From positions 1-64,000 of the forward strand of contig NZ_AXAC01000017.1 of NCBI RefSeq assembly GCF_000472665.1: DNA of 64,000 bases, given 5' to 3'. The notes beneath the pieces were generated by a model. It did not search any database and was not told the origin of the DNA. It saw only the letters and a list, made by a program, of their open reading frames with translations. Position 1 is the first letter of the stretch. Each line of letters opens with the position of its first letter. Source of the DNA: Acetobacterium malicum subsp. dehalogenans DSM 11527. Its GTDB lineage: Bacteria > Bacillota > Clostridia > Eubacteriales > Eubacteriaceae. Positions 52,134-60,642 of this stretch are shown here, one piece after another. A program made the translations under genes and the position numbers.

Positions 52134-53585
52134 CTAATAAGCGCGGGCGAAGTAAGCCATTTTTTGCGCCGGCTTGCCGCAACATACGCATTTACCTTCG
52201 TACAACACTTCCTGTTCATCTTCAAAAGGAATACAACGGATTGATGCCCCGGTATCTTCCTTGATCTTATCTTCACAACTACGCTCACCACACCACATAG
52301 CTTTGATAAAGCCGGGATTATCTGCTAAATTCCTTTTGAATTCATCAATGTTTTCCGCGGTTGAGGTTTTGTCTTCCCGCATTTTCAAGGCTTTATTAAA
52401 AAGGTTCGCCTGAATTTCGGTCAGTAAGTCGGCCACCGCCTGGGCGACATTATCCAGGTTGACCTGAATTTTTTCGCCAGTATCGCGACGGGCCAGTACA
52501 CATTGACCATTCTCAATATCACGAGGACCGATTTCCAGACGGATCGGCACGCCCTTCATTTCCCACTGGTTAAACTTCCAGCCCGGCGAATAGCCATCCA
52601 GATCATCGACCTTAACTCTAAAGTCTTTTCCCAGCGTTTTGCTGATTTCCCAGGCTTTATCCAGAACCCCTTCTTTATGTTGGGCTACTGGAATGACGAC
52701 CACTTGGATCGGGGCAATTTTTGGTGGTAAAACCAGGCCATTGTCATCCCCATGAACCATAATGATACCACCAATTAACCGGGTTGATACGCCCCAGGAG
52801 GTATGAAACGGAAAGGATTGCTCATTATTGCGATCCAGATAAGTAATTTCAAAGGCCTTGGTGAAATGCTGACCGAGATTATGGGAGGTTCCTGATTGGA
52901 GTGCCTGACCATCATGCATCAGTGCTTCCATGGTATAGGTTGCATCGGCTCCGGCGAATTTTTCTTTATCGCTTTTTCGACCCACTACCATCGGCATGGC
53001 CAGGTGACTTTCCGCAATCTCCCGGTAGATCCCCAGCATCTGCATGGTTTCTTCCTGGGCTTCTTCTGGAGTTTCATGAAGGGTATGACCTTCCTGCCAT
53101 AAAAACTCAGAAGTTCTTAAAAATGGTCGGGTGGTTTTTTCCCACCTGACTACCGAACACCATTGATTATACAAGTAAGGGAGTTGACGGTAAGAATTCA
53201 GCCACTTTGAGTACATGCTGCAAATGATCGTTTCTGAGGTCGGGCGCACTGCCAGTCGTTCAGCCAGTTCTTTGCCGCCACCATGGGTTACCCAGGCTAC
53301 CTCAGGGGCAAACCCTTCGACATGTTCAGCTTCTTTGGTTAAGAGGCTTTCTGGAATCAAAAGCGGAAAATACATGTTTTCATGACCGGTTTCTTTGAAG
53401 CGTTTGTCATAAGCGCCCTGGATCAGTTCCCAAATCGCATAGCCATAGGGTCTGATCACCATAAAGCCTTTTACCGGCGAATAATCCACCAATTCTGTTT
53501 TGGAGATAACATCGGTATACCATTGGGGGAAATCCACTGCCATGGGTGTGATTTCTTTGACTTGATTTGTCTGTTTTTTTCCCAT
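52134..53585 (-). CDS. proS: Prolyl-tRNA synthetase, archaeal/eukaryotic-type (type 3)
   Basis: A 483-residue class II synthetase. [33 protein letters not shown] and the C-terminal zinc-binding region with CGERSC and CVCCG are typical of the short archaeal-type ProRS without editing insert. It charges tRNA-Pro. It lies after rplL with a terminator between. Confidence 0.93.
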   Translation of the reverse strand: MGKKQTNQVKEITPMAVDFPQWYTDVISKTELVDYSPVKGFMVIRPYGYAIWELIQGAYDKRFKETGHENMYFPLLIPESLLTKEAEHVEGFAPEVAWVTHGGGKELAERLAVRPTSETIICSMYSKWLNSYRQLPYLYNQWCSVVRWEKTTRPFLRTSEFLWQEGHTLHETPEEAQEETMQMLGIYREIAESHLAMPMVVGRKSDKEKFAGADATYTMEALMHDGQALQSGTSHNLGQHFTKAFEITYLDRNNEQSFPFHTSWGVSTRLIGGIIMVHGDDNGLVLPPKIAPIQVVVIPVAQHKEGVLDKAWEISKTLGKDFRVKVDDLDGYSPGWKFNQWEMKGVPIRLEIGPRDIENGQCVLARRDTGEKIQVNLDNVAQAVADLLTEIQANLFNKALKMREDKTSTAENIDEFKRNLADNPGFIKAMWCGERSCEDKIKEDTGASIRCIPFEDEQEVLYEGKCVCCGKPAQKMAYFARAY

Positions 53586-53617
53586 TGTTCTTCTTTCTCA
53601 GACTTCGTCTGTTAAAC

Positions 53618-53649
53618 AAAAAAATCACCTGCGCAAGCAAGTGATTTTT
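53618..53649 (-). terminator. Terminator after rplL
   Basis: AAAATCAC/GTGATTTT stem followed by a T run on the minus strand. Confidence 0.75.
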
Positions 53650-53665
53650 AGTGGTTATCGAGTAA

Positions 53666-54049
53666 TTATTTTACTTCGACGCTTCCGCCAACTTCTTCAA
53701 TTTTAGCTTTAATATCATCAGCTTCTTCTCTAGTAGCTGCTTCTTTGATTGGTTTTGGAGCTTCATCAACTAATGCTTTTGCTTCTTTTAAGCCTAAGCC
53801 AGTTAATTCACGAACAACTTTGATAACTTTGATTTTTTGATCGCCAGCAGCAGATAAAATTACATCAAATTCAGTTTGTTCTTCTGCTTCTTCAGCAGCA
53901 CCACCAGCAGCTGGAGCAGCCATCATAGCCATTGGAGCTGCAGCGCTAACGCCGAATTCTTCTTCTAATGCTTTTACCAGTTCAGATAATTCTAATACTG
54001 TTAAACCTTTTACGTCTTCAATTAATTGTGTTACTTTTTCACTTGCCAT
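53666..54049 (-). CDS. rplL: Ribosomal protein L7/L12
   Basis: A 127-residue protein: helical N-terminal dimer domain, Ala-rich hinge, and C-terminal [25 protein letters not shown]. It forms the ribosome stalk that recruits translation factors. Last gene of the rplJ-rplL unit. Confidence 0.96.
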   Translation of the reverse strand: MASEKVTQLIEDVKGLTVLELSELVKALEEEFGVSAAAPMAMMAAPAAGGAAEEAEEQTEFDVILSAAGDQKIKVIKVVRELTGLGLKEAKALVDEAPKPIKEAATREEADDIKAKIEEVGGSVEVK

Positions 54050-54098
54050 TTTATAAAACCTCCAAATATTCTTTCTTTAATTTAATTTGTCTTTCGAA

Positions 54099-54620
54099 TT
54101 ATGCTTGTTTTTGTTCTGCAATCGCGTTTAGTGCGACAACCAATCCACGCATGTTTCCGTTAAGTACGTTAACAAAACCTGAAATTGGTGCGTTTAAGCC
54201 ACCAAGAACCTGGGCAACCAGTACTTCTCGTGGTGGTAATTCGGCTAGATCGGCGACGCCTTGAACGTCTAAAACCTTACCATCAACCATACCTGCTTTA
54301 ATTTCTAAAGCTTTATGTTTTTTTGCAAACTCGCTAAGTAGTTTTGCTGGCGCAACTGGATCTGTATCACAGAAAGCAATTGCAGTAGGTCCAACTAAAA
54401 CGTCAAGTAAACCTTCAAAACCGGTTTCTTTAGCAGCGAACCGCATCATTGAGTTTTTATATACCTTGTAGTCGATACCTGCTGCGCGAGCCTGAGAACG
54501 TAACTCAGTCACTTCTTCAACATTCAAACCACGATAGTCGACGAGAACCGCTGTTTGAGCGTTGCGAAGTTTTCCGGCAATCTCTTGTACAATCACTTGT
54601 TTTACTTCAATCTTTGGCAT
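54099..54620 (-). CDS. rplJ: Ribosomal protein L10
   Basis: A 173-residue protein with AVLVDYRGLNVEEVTELR and a C-terminal helix binding L7/L12. It anchors the stalk to 23S rRNA and regulates its own leader. Preceded by an L10-type leader. Confidence 0.95.
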   Translation of the reverse strand: MPKIEVKQVIVQEIAGKLRNAQTAVLVDYRGLNVEEVTELRSQARAAGIDYKVYKNSMMRFAAKETGFEGLLDVLVGPTAIAFCDTDPVAPAKLLSEFAKKHKALEIKAGMVDGKVLDVQGVADLAELPPREVLVAQVLGGLNAPISGFVNVLNGNMRGLVVALNAIAEQKQA

Positions 54621-54634
54621 GTATTATCTGCACC

Positions 54635-54785
54635 TCCTTTATAAAATCGTATCAAAAAAGCTCACTCCACAGCGTGAAGAGAGCTCATATTCATTAAGCT
54701 TTTTTCTCTTCAACCTCGGTAGGATTTACATACCTACTGTCTTTGGATGAATGCGTCTTTAACAACGATGCTATTGTATCATTTG
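54635..54785 (-). promoter_or_regulatory. L10 leader
   Basis: About 150 noncoding bases before rplJ with several pairing segments, including GAGCTC-type arms at 54660-54690, at the place where L10 binds its own mRNA in Firmicutes. Confidence 0.65.
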
Positions 54786-54839
54786 TCATTTTCTATGTCA
54801 AGTCGTTTCGAAGTTTATCTTCAATGAAGCAATAGACTC

Positions 54840-55529
54840 CTAGATTTTTCCTGTGTTGACTTTAACTCCAGGGCTCATGGTACTTGCCAGAGTAACACTT
54901 CTAAAGTATTGACCCTTGGAAGCAGCTGGTTTTGCTTTTTTGACGGTATCCAATAAGACCATCATGTTTTCTTTTAAAGCTTCTTCGGTAAAAGATGCTT
55001 TTCCAATAATGACATGAATAATATTGGTTTTGTCTAAACGATACTCAACCTTACCGGCTTTGGTATCGGCAACAGCTTTTGCAACATCCATGGTTACAGT
55101 TCCTGATTTTGGGTTAGGCATTAAACCTTTAGGCCCTAATACTCGACCTAAACGACCAACTTTACCCATCATATCTGGAGTAGCAATCATTACATCAAAA
55201 TCAAACCAGTTTTCTTTTTGAATTTTATCGATAATATCGTCTTCACCAAAGAAATCAGCACCGGCTTCTTCAGCTTCCTTCAGTTTATCACCTTTAGCGA
55301 TAACCAGAACTTTAACTGTTTTTCCTGTACCATGTGGCAGAACGATTGCTCCACGAACCTGTTGATCTGCATGACGTGAGTCAACACCCAATTTAACATG
55401 CAATTCAATGGTTTCATCAAACTTTGCTGTTGCAAGTTTCTTAACCTGTGCAATGGCTGCATCCAGTTCGAATAACTCTTGCTTATCAAAGCTTTTTACC
55501 AAATCCTGATATTTTTTTCCTTTTTTCAT
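54840..55529 (-). CDS. rplA: Ribosomal protein L1
   Basis: A 229-residue protein with [16 protein letters not shown] and [15 protein letters not shown]. It binds the 23S rRNA L1 stalk. It follows rplK. Confidence 0.96.
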   Translation of the reverse strand: MKKGKKYQDLVKSFDKQELFELDAAIAQVKKLATAKFDETIELHVKLGVDSRHADQQVRGAIVLPHGTGKTVKVLVIAKGDKLKEAEEAGADFFGEDDIIDKIQKENWFDFDVMIATPDMMGKVGRLGRVLGPKGLMPNPKSGTVTMDVAKAVADTKAGKVEYRLDKTNIIHVIIGKASFTEEALKENMMVLLDTVKKAKPAASKGQYFRSVTLASTMSPGVKVNTGKI

Positions 55530-55590
55530 CTTTGCCTCCTTGTGGTAATAGCGGTTTCCCTCCCACTTAAGGTGTTTCTACCTTCTAAAA

Positions 55591-56016
55591 TTATTCTTCG
55601 ATTGTGATACCCATGCTACGGGCGGTTCCAGCGATCATTCTCATCGCTGATTCTACAGATGCTGCATTTAAGTCAGGCATTTTTAATGTTGCGATTTCTC
55701 TTAATTGTTCAGTTGTTACCTTAGCTACCTTGGTTTTGTTAGGTACGCCAGATCCAGACTCAATACCAGCAATTTTCTTTAACAGAACAGCAGCTGGTGG
55801 AGTTTTGGTAATAAATGAGTAAGATCGATCCTGATAAACAGTAATTACAACAGGAATAATCATCCCTGCTTCATTTGCAGTTTTTGCGTTGAATTCTTTA
55901 CAGAATCCCATAATATTAACCCCATGTTGACCTAATGCAGGTCCAACTGGTGGCGCTGGTGTTGCTTTACCGGCAGGAATTTGTAATTTAATCATACCAA
56001 TTACTTTTTTTGCCAT
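55591..56016 (-). CDS. rplK: Ribosomal protein L11
   Basis: A 141-residue protein with [26 protein letters not shown] at the start. It forms part of the GTPase centre of the 50S subunit. It lies between nusG and rplA. Confidence 0.96.
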   Translation of the reverse strand: MAKKVIGMIKLQIPAGKATPAPPVGPALGQHGVNIMGFCKEFNAKTANEAGMIIPVVITVYQDRSYSFITKTPPAAVLLKKIAGIESGSGVPNKTKVAKVTTEQLREIATLKMPDLNAASVESAMRMIAGTARSMGITIEE

Positions 56017-56087
56017 GTTAACACCTCCTTCATTTTATTATAGTATTTTTTCTCCTAATGGAGTAGCATGAAGAATAGTTTTTTTCC

Positions 56088-56624
56088 TTAAGTGTTTATT
56101 TTTTCTATTTGTTCAAATCCCAGTTCAGCGAGGGTATCTCGTCCAAACATGGAAACATTGACCTTAACCTTTGATTTCTCGGCATGTACTTCTTCAATAA
56201 TTCCTGTGAAACCTTCAAGTGGTCCTTCAATTACCTTCACTTCTTCACCAACGTGCATACTGATTTCCACACGCTGCTGACGAATGCCCATGCTCTTAAG
56301 TTCAGCCTTGGACAACGGAACAGGTTTTGAAGCAGGACCAACAAACCCGGTAACACCACGAGTATTTCGGACAACATACCATGAATCATCCGTCATGAAC
56401 ATTTTGATCATGACATAACCTGGAAATAGCTTCTTTTCTTTAACGACTTTTTTGCCGTTTTTGCTTTCCACTACTTCTTGTACGGGAACCTGAACCTCAA
56501 GGATCACGTCCTCCATATTTCTGTTTTCTACTGTGGCTTCAATGCTCGCTTTTACCTTATTCTCGTAACCGGAATAGGTATGTGCAACAAACCATTGGGC
56601 CTGTTCGTGTTGATTAGTATCCAT
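56088..56624 (-). CDS. nusG: Transcription factor NusG
   Basis: A 178-residue protein with the NGN domain (WFVAHTYSGYENKV, FPGYVMIKM) and a C-terminal KOW domain (VIEGPLEGFTGIIEEV). It modulates pausing and termination and couples transcription to translation. Confidence 0.95.
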   Translation of the reverse strand: MDTNQHEQAQWFVAHTYSGYENKVKASIEATVENRNMEDVILEVQVPVQEVVESKNGKKVVKEKKLFPGYVMIKMFMTDDSWYVVRNTRGVTGFVGPASKPVPLSKAELKSMGIRQQRVEISMHVGEEVKVIEGPLEGFTGIIEEVHAEKSKVKVNVSMFGRDTLAELGFEQIEKINT

Positions 56625-56637
56625 GGTTCTCCCTTAC

Positions 56638-57015
56638 CTAAATGTTCATAAATAACGCGGCAAGTGCACCTAATCCTGAATCAACAACCCAAACGAGCAA
56701 AGTGAATATCCCAACAATTCCAGCGACAACGCCGGATTTCTTAATCAATTCCTCTTTAGTCAACCAAGTAACTTTTCGCAGTTCATGATGTACGCCTTTT
56801 AAAAAGCCGATCATCTTTTGAAAAATATTTGGTTCCTTACTTTTTTCGCTTGACTTCTTTTGTGGTTTTTTCTCATTTTTTGCCGTTGATTGAGGCGTTT
56901 TCTTTTCCTCTTTTACCAGGTTTGCTGCCTTATCATCGGTTTTTTGCGCCTGTTGTTGGGTGTTTTCTTTTCCTTGTTTACTACTGGCATTTTTAGTTTT
57001 CTTATTAGTTGCCAT
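56638..57015 (-). CDS. secE: Preprotein translocase SecE with long N-terminal extension
   Basis: A 125-residue protein. The last 60 residues are the SecE core (GVHHELRKVTWLTKEEL and one membrane helix). The first about 60 residues are a Lys/Gln/Ser-rich disordered extension, longer than in the usual Gram-positive SecE. It is part of the SecYEG channel. Confidence 0.9.
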   Translation of the reverse strand: MATNKKTKNASSKQGKENTQQQAQKTDDKAANLVKEEKKTPQSTAKNEKKPQKKSSEKSKEPNIFQKMIGFLKGVHHELRKVTWLTKEELIKKSGVVAGIVGIFTLLVWVVDSGLGALAALFMNI

Positions 57016-57033
57016 GATATTCCTCTTTATCCA

Positions 57034-57183
57034 TTATTTCGTTTCTTTATGTGGTGTATGCTTCTTGCAAAACTTGCAATATTTATCCACTTCTAAACGA
57101 TCAGGGTTATTCTTCTTGTTTTTCATGGTATCGTAATTTCTTTGCTTGCATTCTGTACATGCTAAAGTAACTTTTACTCTCAT
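57034..57183 (-). CDS. rpmG: Ribosomal protein L33
   Basis: A 49-residue protein starting [19 protein letters not shown] and holding two Cys pairs (CTEC, CKFC), the zinc-binding C+ form of L33. GGAGG precedes the ATG. First gene of the rpmG-secE-nusG-rplK cluster. Confidence 0.92.
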   Translation of the reverse strand: MRVKVTLACTECKQRNYDTMKNKKNNPDRLEVDKYCKFCKKHTPHKETK

Positions 57184-57438
57184 TCCAGCACCTCCTACAT
57201 CCTTATATCAACACCCGCAGGAACACGCAGGCACACGTTCCCTATTTTCATAGTCACTAACATAGAATACCACGAGAACCTTATTTTTGTCAATGAAAAC
57301 ATTGATAATTATCCGTGATTTTCTTTGTAACTGACCGACAGATTATTGTTGCTTTCGTCCAAATAAAAAAAGGCGTATAGCCTTTTGAACAACATTAAAA
57401 TTATATCAGCAACGCTGGAAATAATCAAGCGGGATTTA

Positions 57439-57945
57439 CTATTTTTCTATTTTTAATCCCCAATAATCACAGCCGATCGTTTTCCCGTCAATATCGACCG
57501 CATCCGGCATGTGGCCCCACAACCTGAAGCCATGCTTTTTAACCAGCTTGCGGCTGCTGAAATTGGTATCAAAAACAACTGCCACCAGATTTCGAAAACC
57601 AATTTCCCGGGCGGCCTCAATCGCCCGCTGCATCAACAGGGAACCAATGCCCTGGCGGTGAAAGCGACTGTCGAGGTAATAGCTGATCTCTGACGTAAAG
57701 CGGAATCCTTCCCGGCCAGCCCGAAACTCGGTGAGCGTCACCCAGCCCACCACGTAACCATCCACTTCGGCCACAAACATTGGGTGCCTGGGCGCCGAGT
57801 GATGAATAAACCAGTCTTTTCGCATCGCCATGGTCGCCGGTGAAAGCTGGGCGGTAAATTTTCGGGCGGCAATGGCCTCGTTTAAAATTTCCAATACCCG
57901 GGCATAATCTTTTTCTTCTACTAATCGTACGTTCAACTTAGTCAA
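57439..57945 (-). CDS. GNAT acetyltransferase (phosphinothricin-type)
   Basis: A 168-residue GNAT protein with the acetyl-CoA-binding loop RFHRQGIGSLLM and NFSSRKLVKKHGF, the pattern of Pat/phosphinothricin-like N-acetyltransferases. It could acetylate an amine or toxic amino-acid analogue; the substrate is unknown. It stands alone. Confidence 0.75.
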   Translation of the reverse strand: MTKLNVRLVEEKDYARVLEILNEAIAARKFTAQLSPATMAMRKDWFIHHSAPRHPMFVAEVDGYVVGWVTLTEFRAGREGFRFTSEISYYLDSRFHRQGIGSLLMQRAIEAAREIGFRNLVAVVFDTNFSSRKLVKKHGFRLWGHMPDAVDIDGKTIGCDYWGLKIEK

Positions 57946-58004
57946 TTATCTCCTGTTAATTCACAATGTATCTTATTTTTGTTGTTACTTTACTGGTTCG
58001 CCGT

Positions 58005-58190
58005 CTATTTGCGACCTATTTTTCCAAACCAGGCAATCATCACCGTCGCAATAAAAATAATTGCAACCACACCTGCTGTTGTTATAATTGGTGAAAGGAT
58101 CACACTAATCCAGGCAATAATGACTGGCGAAATCAATGCAAATAATAACAGAAGTCCGCAGACAATTAAATACTTCTTGTAATTTTCCAT
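58005..58190 (-). CDS. Small two-helix membrane protein
   Basis: About 61 residues, almost entirely hydrophobic with a basic C-terminus. AGGGAG lies six bases before ATG 58188-58190, the third of three consecutive ATG. Unknown function. Confidence 0.5.
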   Translation of the reverse strand: MENYKKYLIVCGLLLLFALISPVIIAWISVILSPIITTAGVVAIIFIATVMIAWFGKIGRK

Positions 58191-58368
58191 CATCATCTCC
58201 CTGACTAAAGATATTGCTTCAGCTTAATAACTCTATGAAGTATAAACCTTGTTGTTATACTTTGCAACAATTTAATATTATTTATTCAATTATTTACAAA
58301 ACATTGCGTTTTGATTCCCACCGCAAATTCAGCCAATAAAAAAAACGGCCATCGCCGTCCATTTTAAA

Positions 58369-58445
58369 TGGTGCACCCGAGAGGATTCGAACCTCCGGCA
58401 CGCAGTTTAGGAAACTACTGCTCTATCCACCTGAGCTACGGGCGC
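58369..58445 (-). tRNA. tRNA-Arg(CCT)
   Basis: A 77-nt cloverleaf with encoded CCA, acceptor GCGCCCG/CGGGTGC (one G-T pair), anticodon loop TTCCTAA and T stem around TTCGAAT. Reads AGG. Confidence 0.92.
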
Positions 58446-58534
58446 ACGAACTCTGCTTATTATATCAAACATTCATTTTTTTGAAAATAGTTTTTTTCGA
58501 TACGCGCCTGATAAACCAGATAAAACCCATGTAA

Positions 58535-58560
58535 AAAGGATATCACTAAAGATATCCTTT
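58535..58560 (-). terminator. Terminator after the VanY-like gene
   Basis: AAAGGATATC/GATATCCTTT stem followed by T on the minus strand. Confidence 0.6.
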
Positions 58561-58569
58561 GATATGACT

Positions 58570-58587
58570 TGTTTGTCTCGGAAAACA
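58570..58587. repeat. Degenerate chromosomal copy of the palindrome
   Basis: TGTTTGTCTCGGAAAACA, 18 bp, with TGTTT/AAACA arms kept and the centre altered; two bases after the VanY-like stop codon, the same position relative to a stop as in the element. Confidence 0.4.
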
Positions 58588-58589
58588 GC

Positions 58590-59423
58590 TTAGTTGGTAC
58601 CATAGTATTCTTCCATGGTTTTGCCGCTGTTGTAAATCGCCGTCGCCACATCGACACCTAAATAGCGCAGATGCCAGGGTTCATAGGCATAACCGGTGAT
58701 GTCGGTTTTACCCTGCGGATACCGGACAATAAACCCGTACTTATGAGCGTTTTCTTTGATGAACTGCCCTTCTGAGGTTGATCCAAAACTTTCCAGCAGA
58801 TCAAAACCGACTGCCGCACTGGTTACATCCATGGCTAAGCCCAATTGGTGCTCGCTCATTCCCGGCCGGGCACTAACCAGCTCAGCGCCATCGACTCCAT
58901 AGGTATCGACATTCCAGGCGTACAGTTCGGACTGGGTTTCATAAGAACGATAGCCGGAGCAGCAGTATAGTTCATGTCCGGCCCCCTCGGCCGCAGCAAA
59001 CAGCTTTGTCAGTCCTTCAGCAGCAACGCTTCGCAACTGGGTATCCCGGGTCGATGGCAAATCAACCGTCACCAGATCGCCGGGCACATAACTGGCTGAG
59101 ATACTGTGGTTCTTGTTCACCAGTGTTGTAATACTGTCGGTGCCGCCTGTATTTGCTGCTGTGGTGGCTTTTATTTCTTCCTTGCTTTCTGTTGCGGCTG
59201 GCTGTTCGGTTACAGCTGGTTGAGTGGTGGTCGCAGTATCCGTTTCTTTGGTCGTCATTGTCGTCTGTGCTGTTGGGGTCTGTGAATTCTTCGCGCTGTC
59301 AGCTTCTGTCTCGACTTCGTTGCGATGCCAAAAACCAATGGTTAAAACCACAATAATCAGAATCAGAATTGCTGCCAACCCGCCACATGCAATAATAAAA
59401 CGCTTTTTATCTTTTATTCGCAT
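58590..59423 (-). CDS. D-alanyl-D-alanine carboxypeptidase (VanY/M15B)
   Basis: A 277-residue protein with an N-terminal membrane anchor (about 9-30), a Thr/Glu/Ala-rich linker and a peptidase domain. SEHQLGLAMDV (SxHxxGxAxD) and EPWHLRYLG hold the zinc ligands. It trims the terminal D-Ala from peptidoglycan stem peptides outside the cell. Confidence 0.88.
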   Translation of the reverse strand: MRIKDKKRFIIACGGLAAILILIIVVLTIGFWHRNEVETEADSAKNSQTPTAQTTMTTKETDTATTTQPAVTEQPAATESKEEIKATTAANTGGTDSITTLVNKNHSISASYVPGDLVTVDLPSTRDTQLRSVAAEGLTKLFAAAEGAGHELYCCSGYRSYETQSELYAWNVDTYGVDGAELVSARPGMSEHQLGLAMDVTSAAVGFDLLESFGSTSEGQFIKENAHKYGFIVRYPQGKTDITGYAYEPWHLRYLGVDVATAIYNSGKTMEEYYGTN

Positions 59424-59495
59424 TTTTAATAACCTTCTTTATCTTTGTCATAGCTTTATTATACACCATCTCGAAAAATCCACATATCTTTTTAT

Positions 59496-59532
59496 AAAAA
59501 AATCCCGGGAAAAATTTTCATTTTTCCCGGAA
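59496..59532 (-). terminator. Terminator at the end of the nickel operon
   Basis: Stem formed by CCGGGAAAAA and TTTTTCCCGG, followed by seven T on the minus strand, about 150 bp after the last gene. Confidence 0.7.
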
Positions 59533-59684
59533 CTCATCATTCGCACCACGTCTTTATTAATGACCGTTCTTTTGCTGAACAGCTTCTTCAATAATACGAA
59601 AAAAAACAGAACAAAAAAGTCCTGCTTTCAAGCATGGGTTTTATTGATTTTATAAAGTACCGGTCTTAACAACGCCGCCAATCG

Positions 59685-59903
59685 TCAGAAGCGTAACTTC
59701 GCTTCCAGGATCTTCTTTTGCGCTTCCCGCATTTTATCAATTGCCATAAAAATTTCCTGGGATACATTATCTTTTGAAGTTCCCTTTAACTTTTCGGCCC
59801 ACTCCCGATAACCTTCGATATGGTCGCCGGTGTGATTGATCCAATGGGCCAGAAACACCTTTAAAATATCTGCTTCCTTGTCCATATTTAATTTAGCATC
59901 CAT
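59685..59903 (-). CDS. Small helical protein related to the His-rich protein tail
   Basis: A 72-residue helical protein. ADILKVFLAHWINHTGDHIEGYREWAEKL resembles the last 70 residues of the His-rich protein at 62956-63591 (IEILGLLLDHWVAHNQDHAMEYNTWVEKM), sharing HW, two further His, a Trp and a Lys-rich end. The His positions could bind metal. It is the third gene after cooT and DUF3842, so a nickel role is likely (inference). Confidence 0.6.
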   Translation of the reverse strand: MDAKLNMDKEADILKVFLAHWINHTGDHIEGYREWAEKLKGTSKDNVSQEIFMAIDKMREAQKKILEAKLRF

Positions 59904-60326
59904 CTAAACTTCTCCTAAATTAAGCTCTTTTTTAATCAAAGACACTGCTTCACGAATCTGGAGTAATAATGGTTTTTCTTCCAGTGAAACAATATGGTGA
60001 TTTTCGGGCAGAATCGGAATATAGATTTTTAATCCATCACTATTGCCAATGGCTTCGACCATCTTCGGTGTGACTTCTCCCATCATCGAGTTTGGAATCG
60101 TCATCGCAATCGAACCGATAATGAAATCAGCTTTCTTAACAGTAACGGCAATCGCATTTTCGCCGGTAGCGCCCTTATTGGCTCCTTTTTTTAACATGGC
60201 CGCAGTGGCCAGAGCATTGGTTCCCAATCCATATATTTCAATATATGGCGGTATTTCATCTTTCAGAATACCAACAATTCGAGATCCAATGCCTCCTCCC
60301 ATACCATCTAGCACTACAATGTTCAT
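59904..60326 (-). CDS. DUF3842 protein
   Basis: A 140-residue protein beginning MNIVVLDGMGGGIGSRIVG, a glycine-rich nucleotide-binding-like loop, followed by a small alpha/beta domain. DUF3842 has no proven role. It lies three bases after cooT and directly before the small helical gene, so all three are one operon. Confidence 0.75.
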   Translation of the reverse strand: MNIVVLDGMGGGIGSRIVGILKDEIPPYIEIYGLGTNALATAAMLKKGANKGATGENAIAVTVKKADFIIGSIAMTIPNSMMGEVTPKMVEAIGNSDGLKIYIPILPENHHIVSLEEKPLLLQIREAVSLIKKELNLGEV

Positions 60327-60329
60327 TGG

Positions 60330-60527
60330 CTAAACCGTTGTTCCTTCAATAATAATTTTGTGGTTAAGAAGTTTCACTTCTTTGAGTTTGCCTTGAACAA
60401 TTTTTGTACCACCCAATAAGTCAGACAAGGTTAAGCTGCCATCGTCGTTTGGAACGATATCAACAACATAGTCCATTATCTTTGTTTCTCCTTCAGGAGT
60501 AAGCATATAAGCTGAAGATTCACACAT
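60330..60527 (-). CDS. cooT: CooT-family nickel-binding protein
   Basis: A 65-residue protein starting MCESSAYML with a small beta domain. CooT binds nickel through Cys2 in a dimer and takes part in maturing carbon monoxide dehydrogenase. Close to acsB it fits nickel delivery to CODH/ACS. A promoter with a 9-bp inverted repeat lies upstream. Confidence 0.82.
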   Translation of the reverse strand: MCESSAYMLTPEGETKIMDYVVDIVPNDDGSLTLSDLLGGTKIVQGKLKEVKLLNHKIIIEGTTV

Positions 60528-60558
60528 GTTCTCAGTCTCCTTTCTTTTAATTGAGGCT

Positions 60559-60600
60559 ATTTTAACACAGTCCGCCCCTTAACACAAGCTAAGGGGCGAC
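60559..60600 (-). promoter_or_regulatory. Promoter and operator-like inverted repeat of cooT
   Basis: TTGTGT (60582-60587) and TAAAAT (60559-60564) with 17-bp spacing. CGCCCCTTA/TAAGGGGCG arms (60573-60598) enclose the -35 element, so a repressor could bind there. As RNA the same arms would form a hairpin. Confidence 0.5.
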
Positions 60601-60642
60601 TGCTTTTTATTATAACCGTTTATTCTTAATTTGGACCATAAA

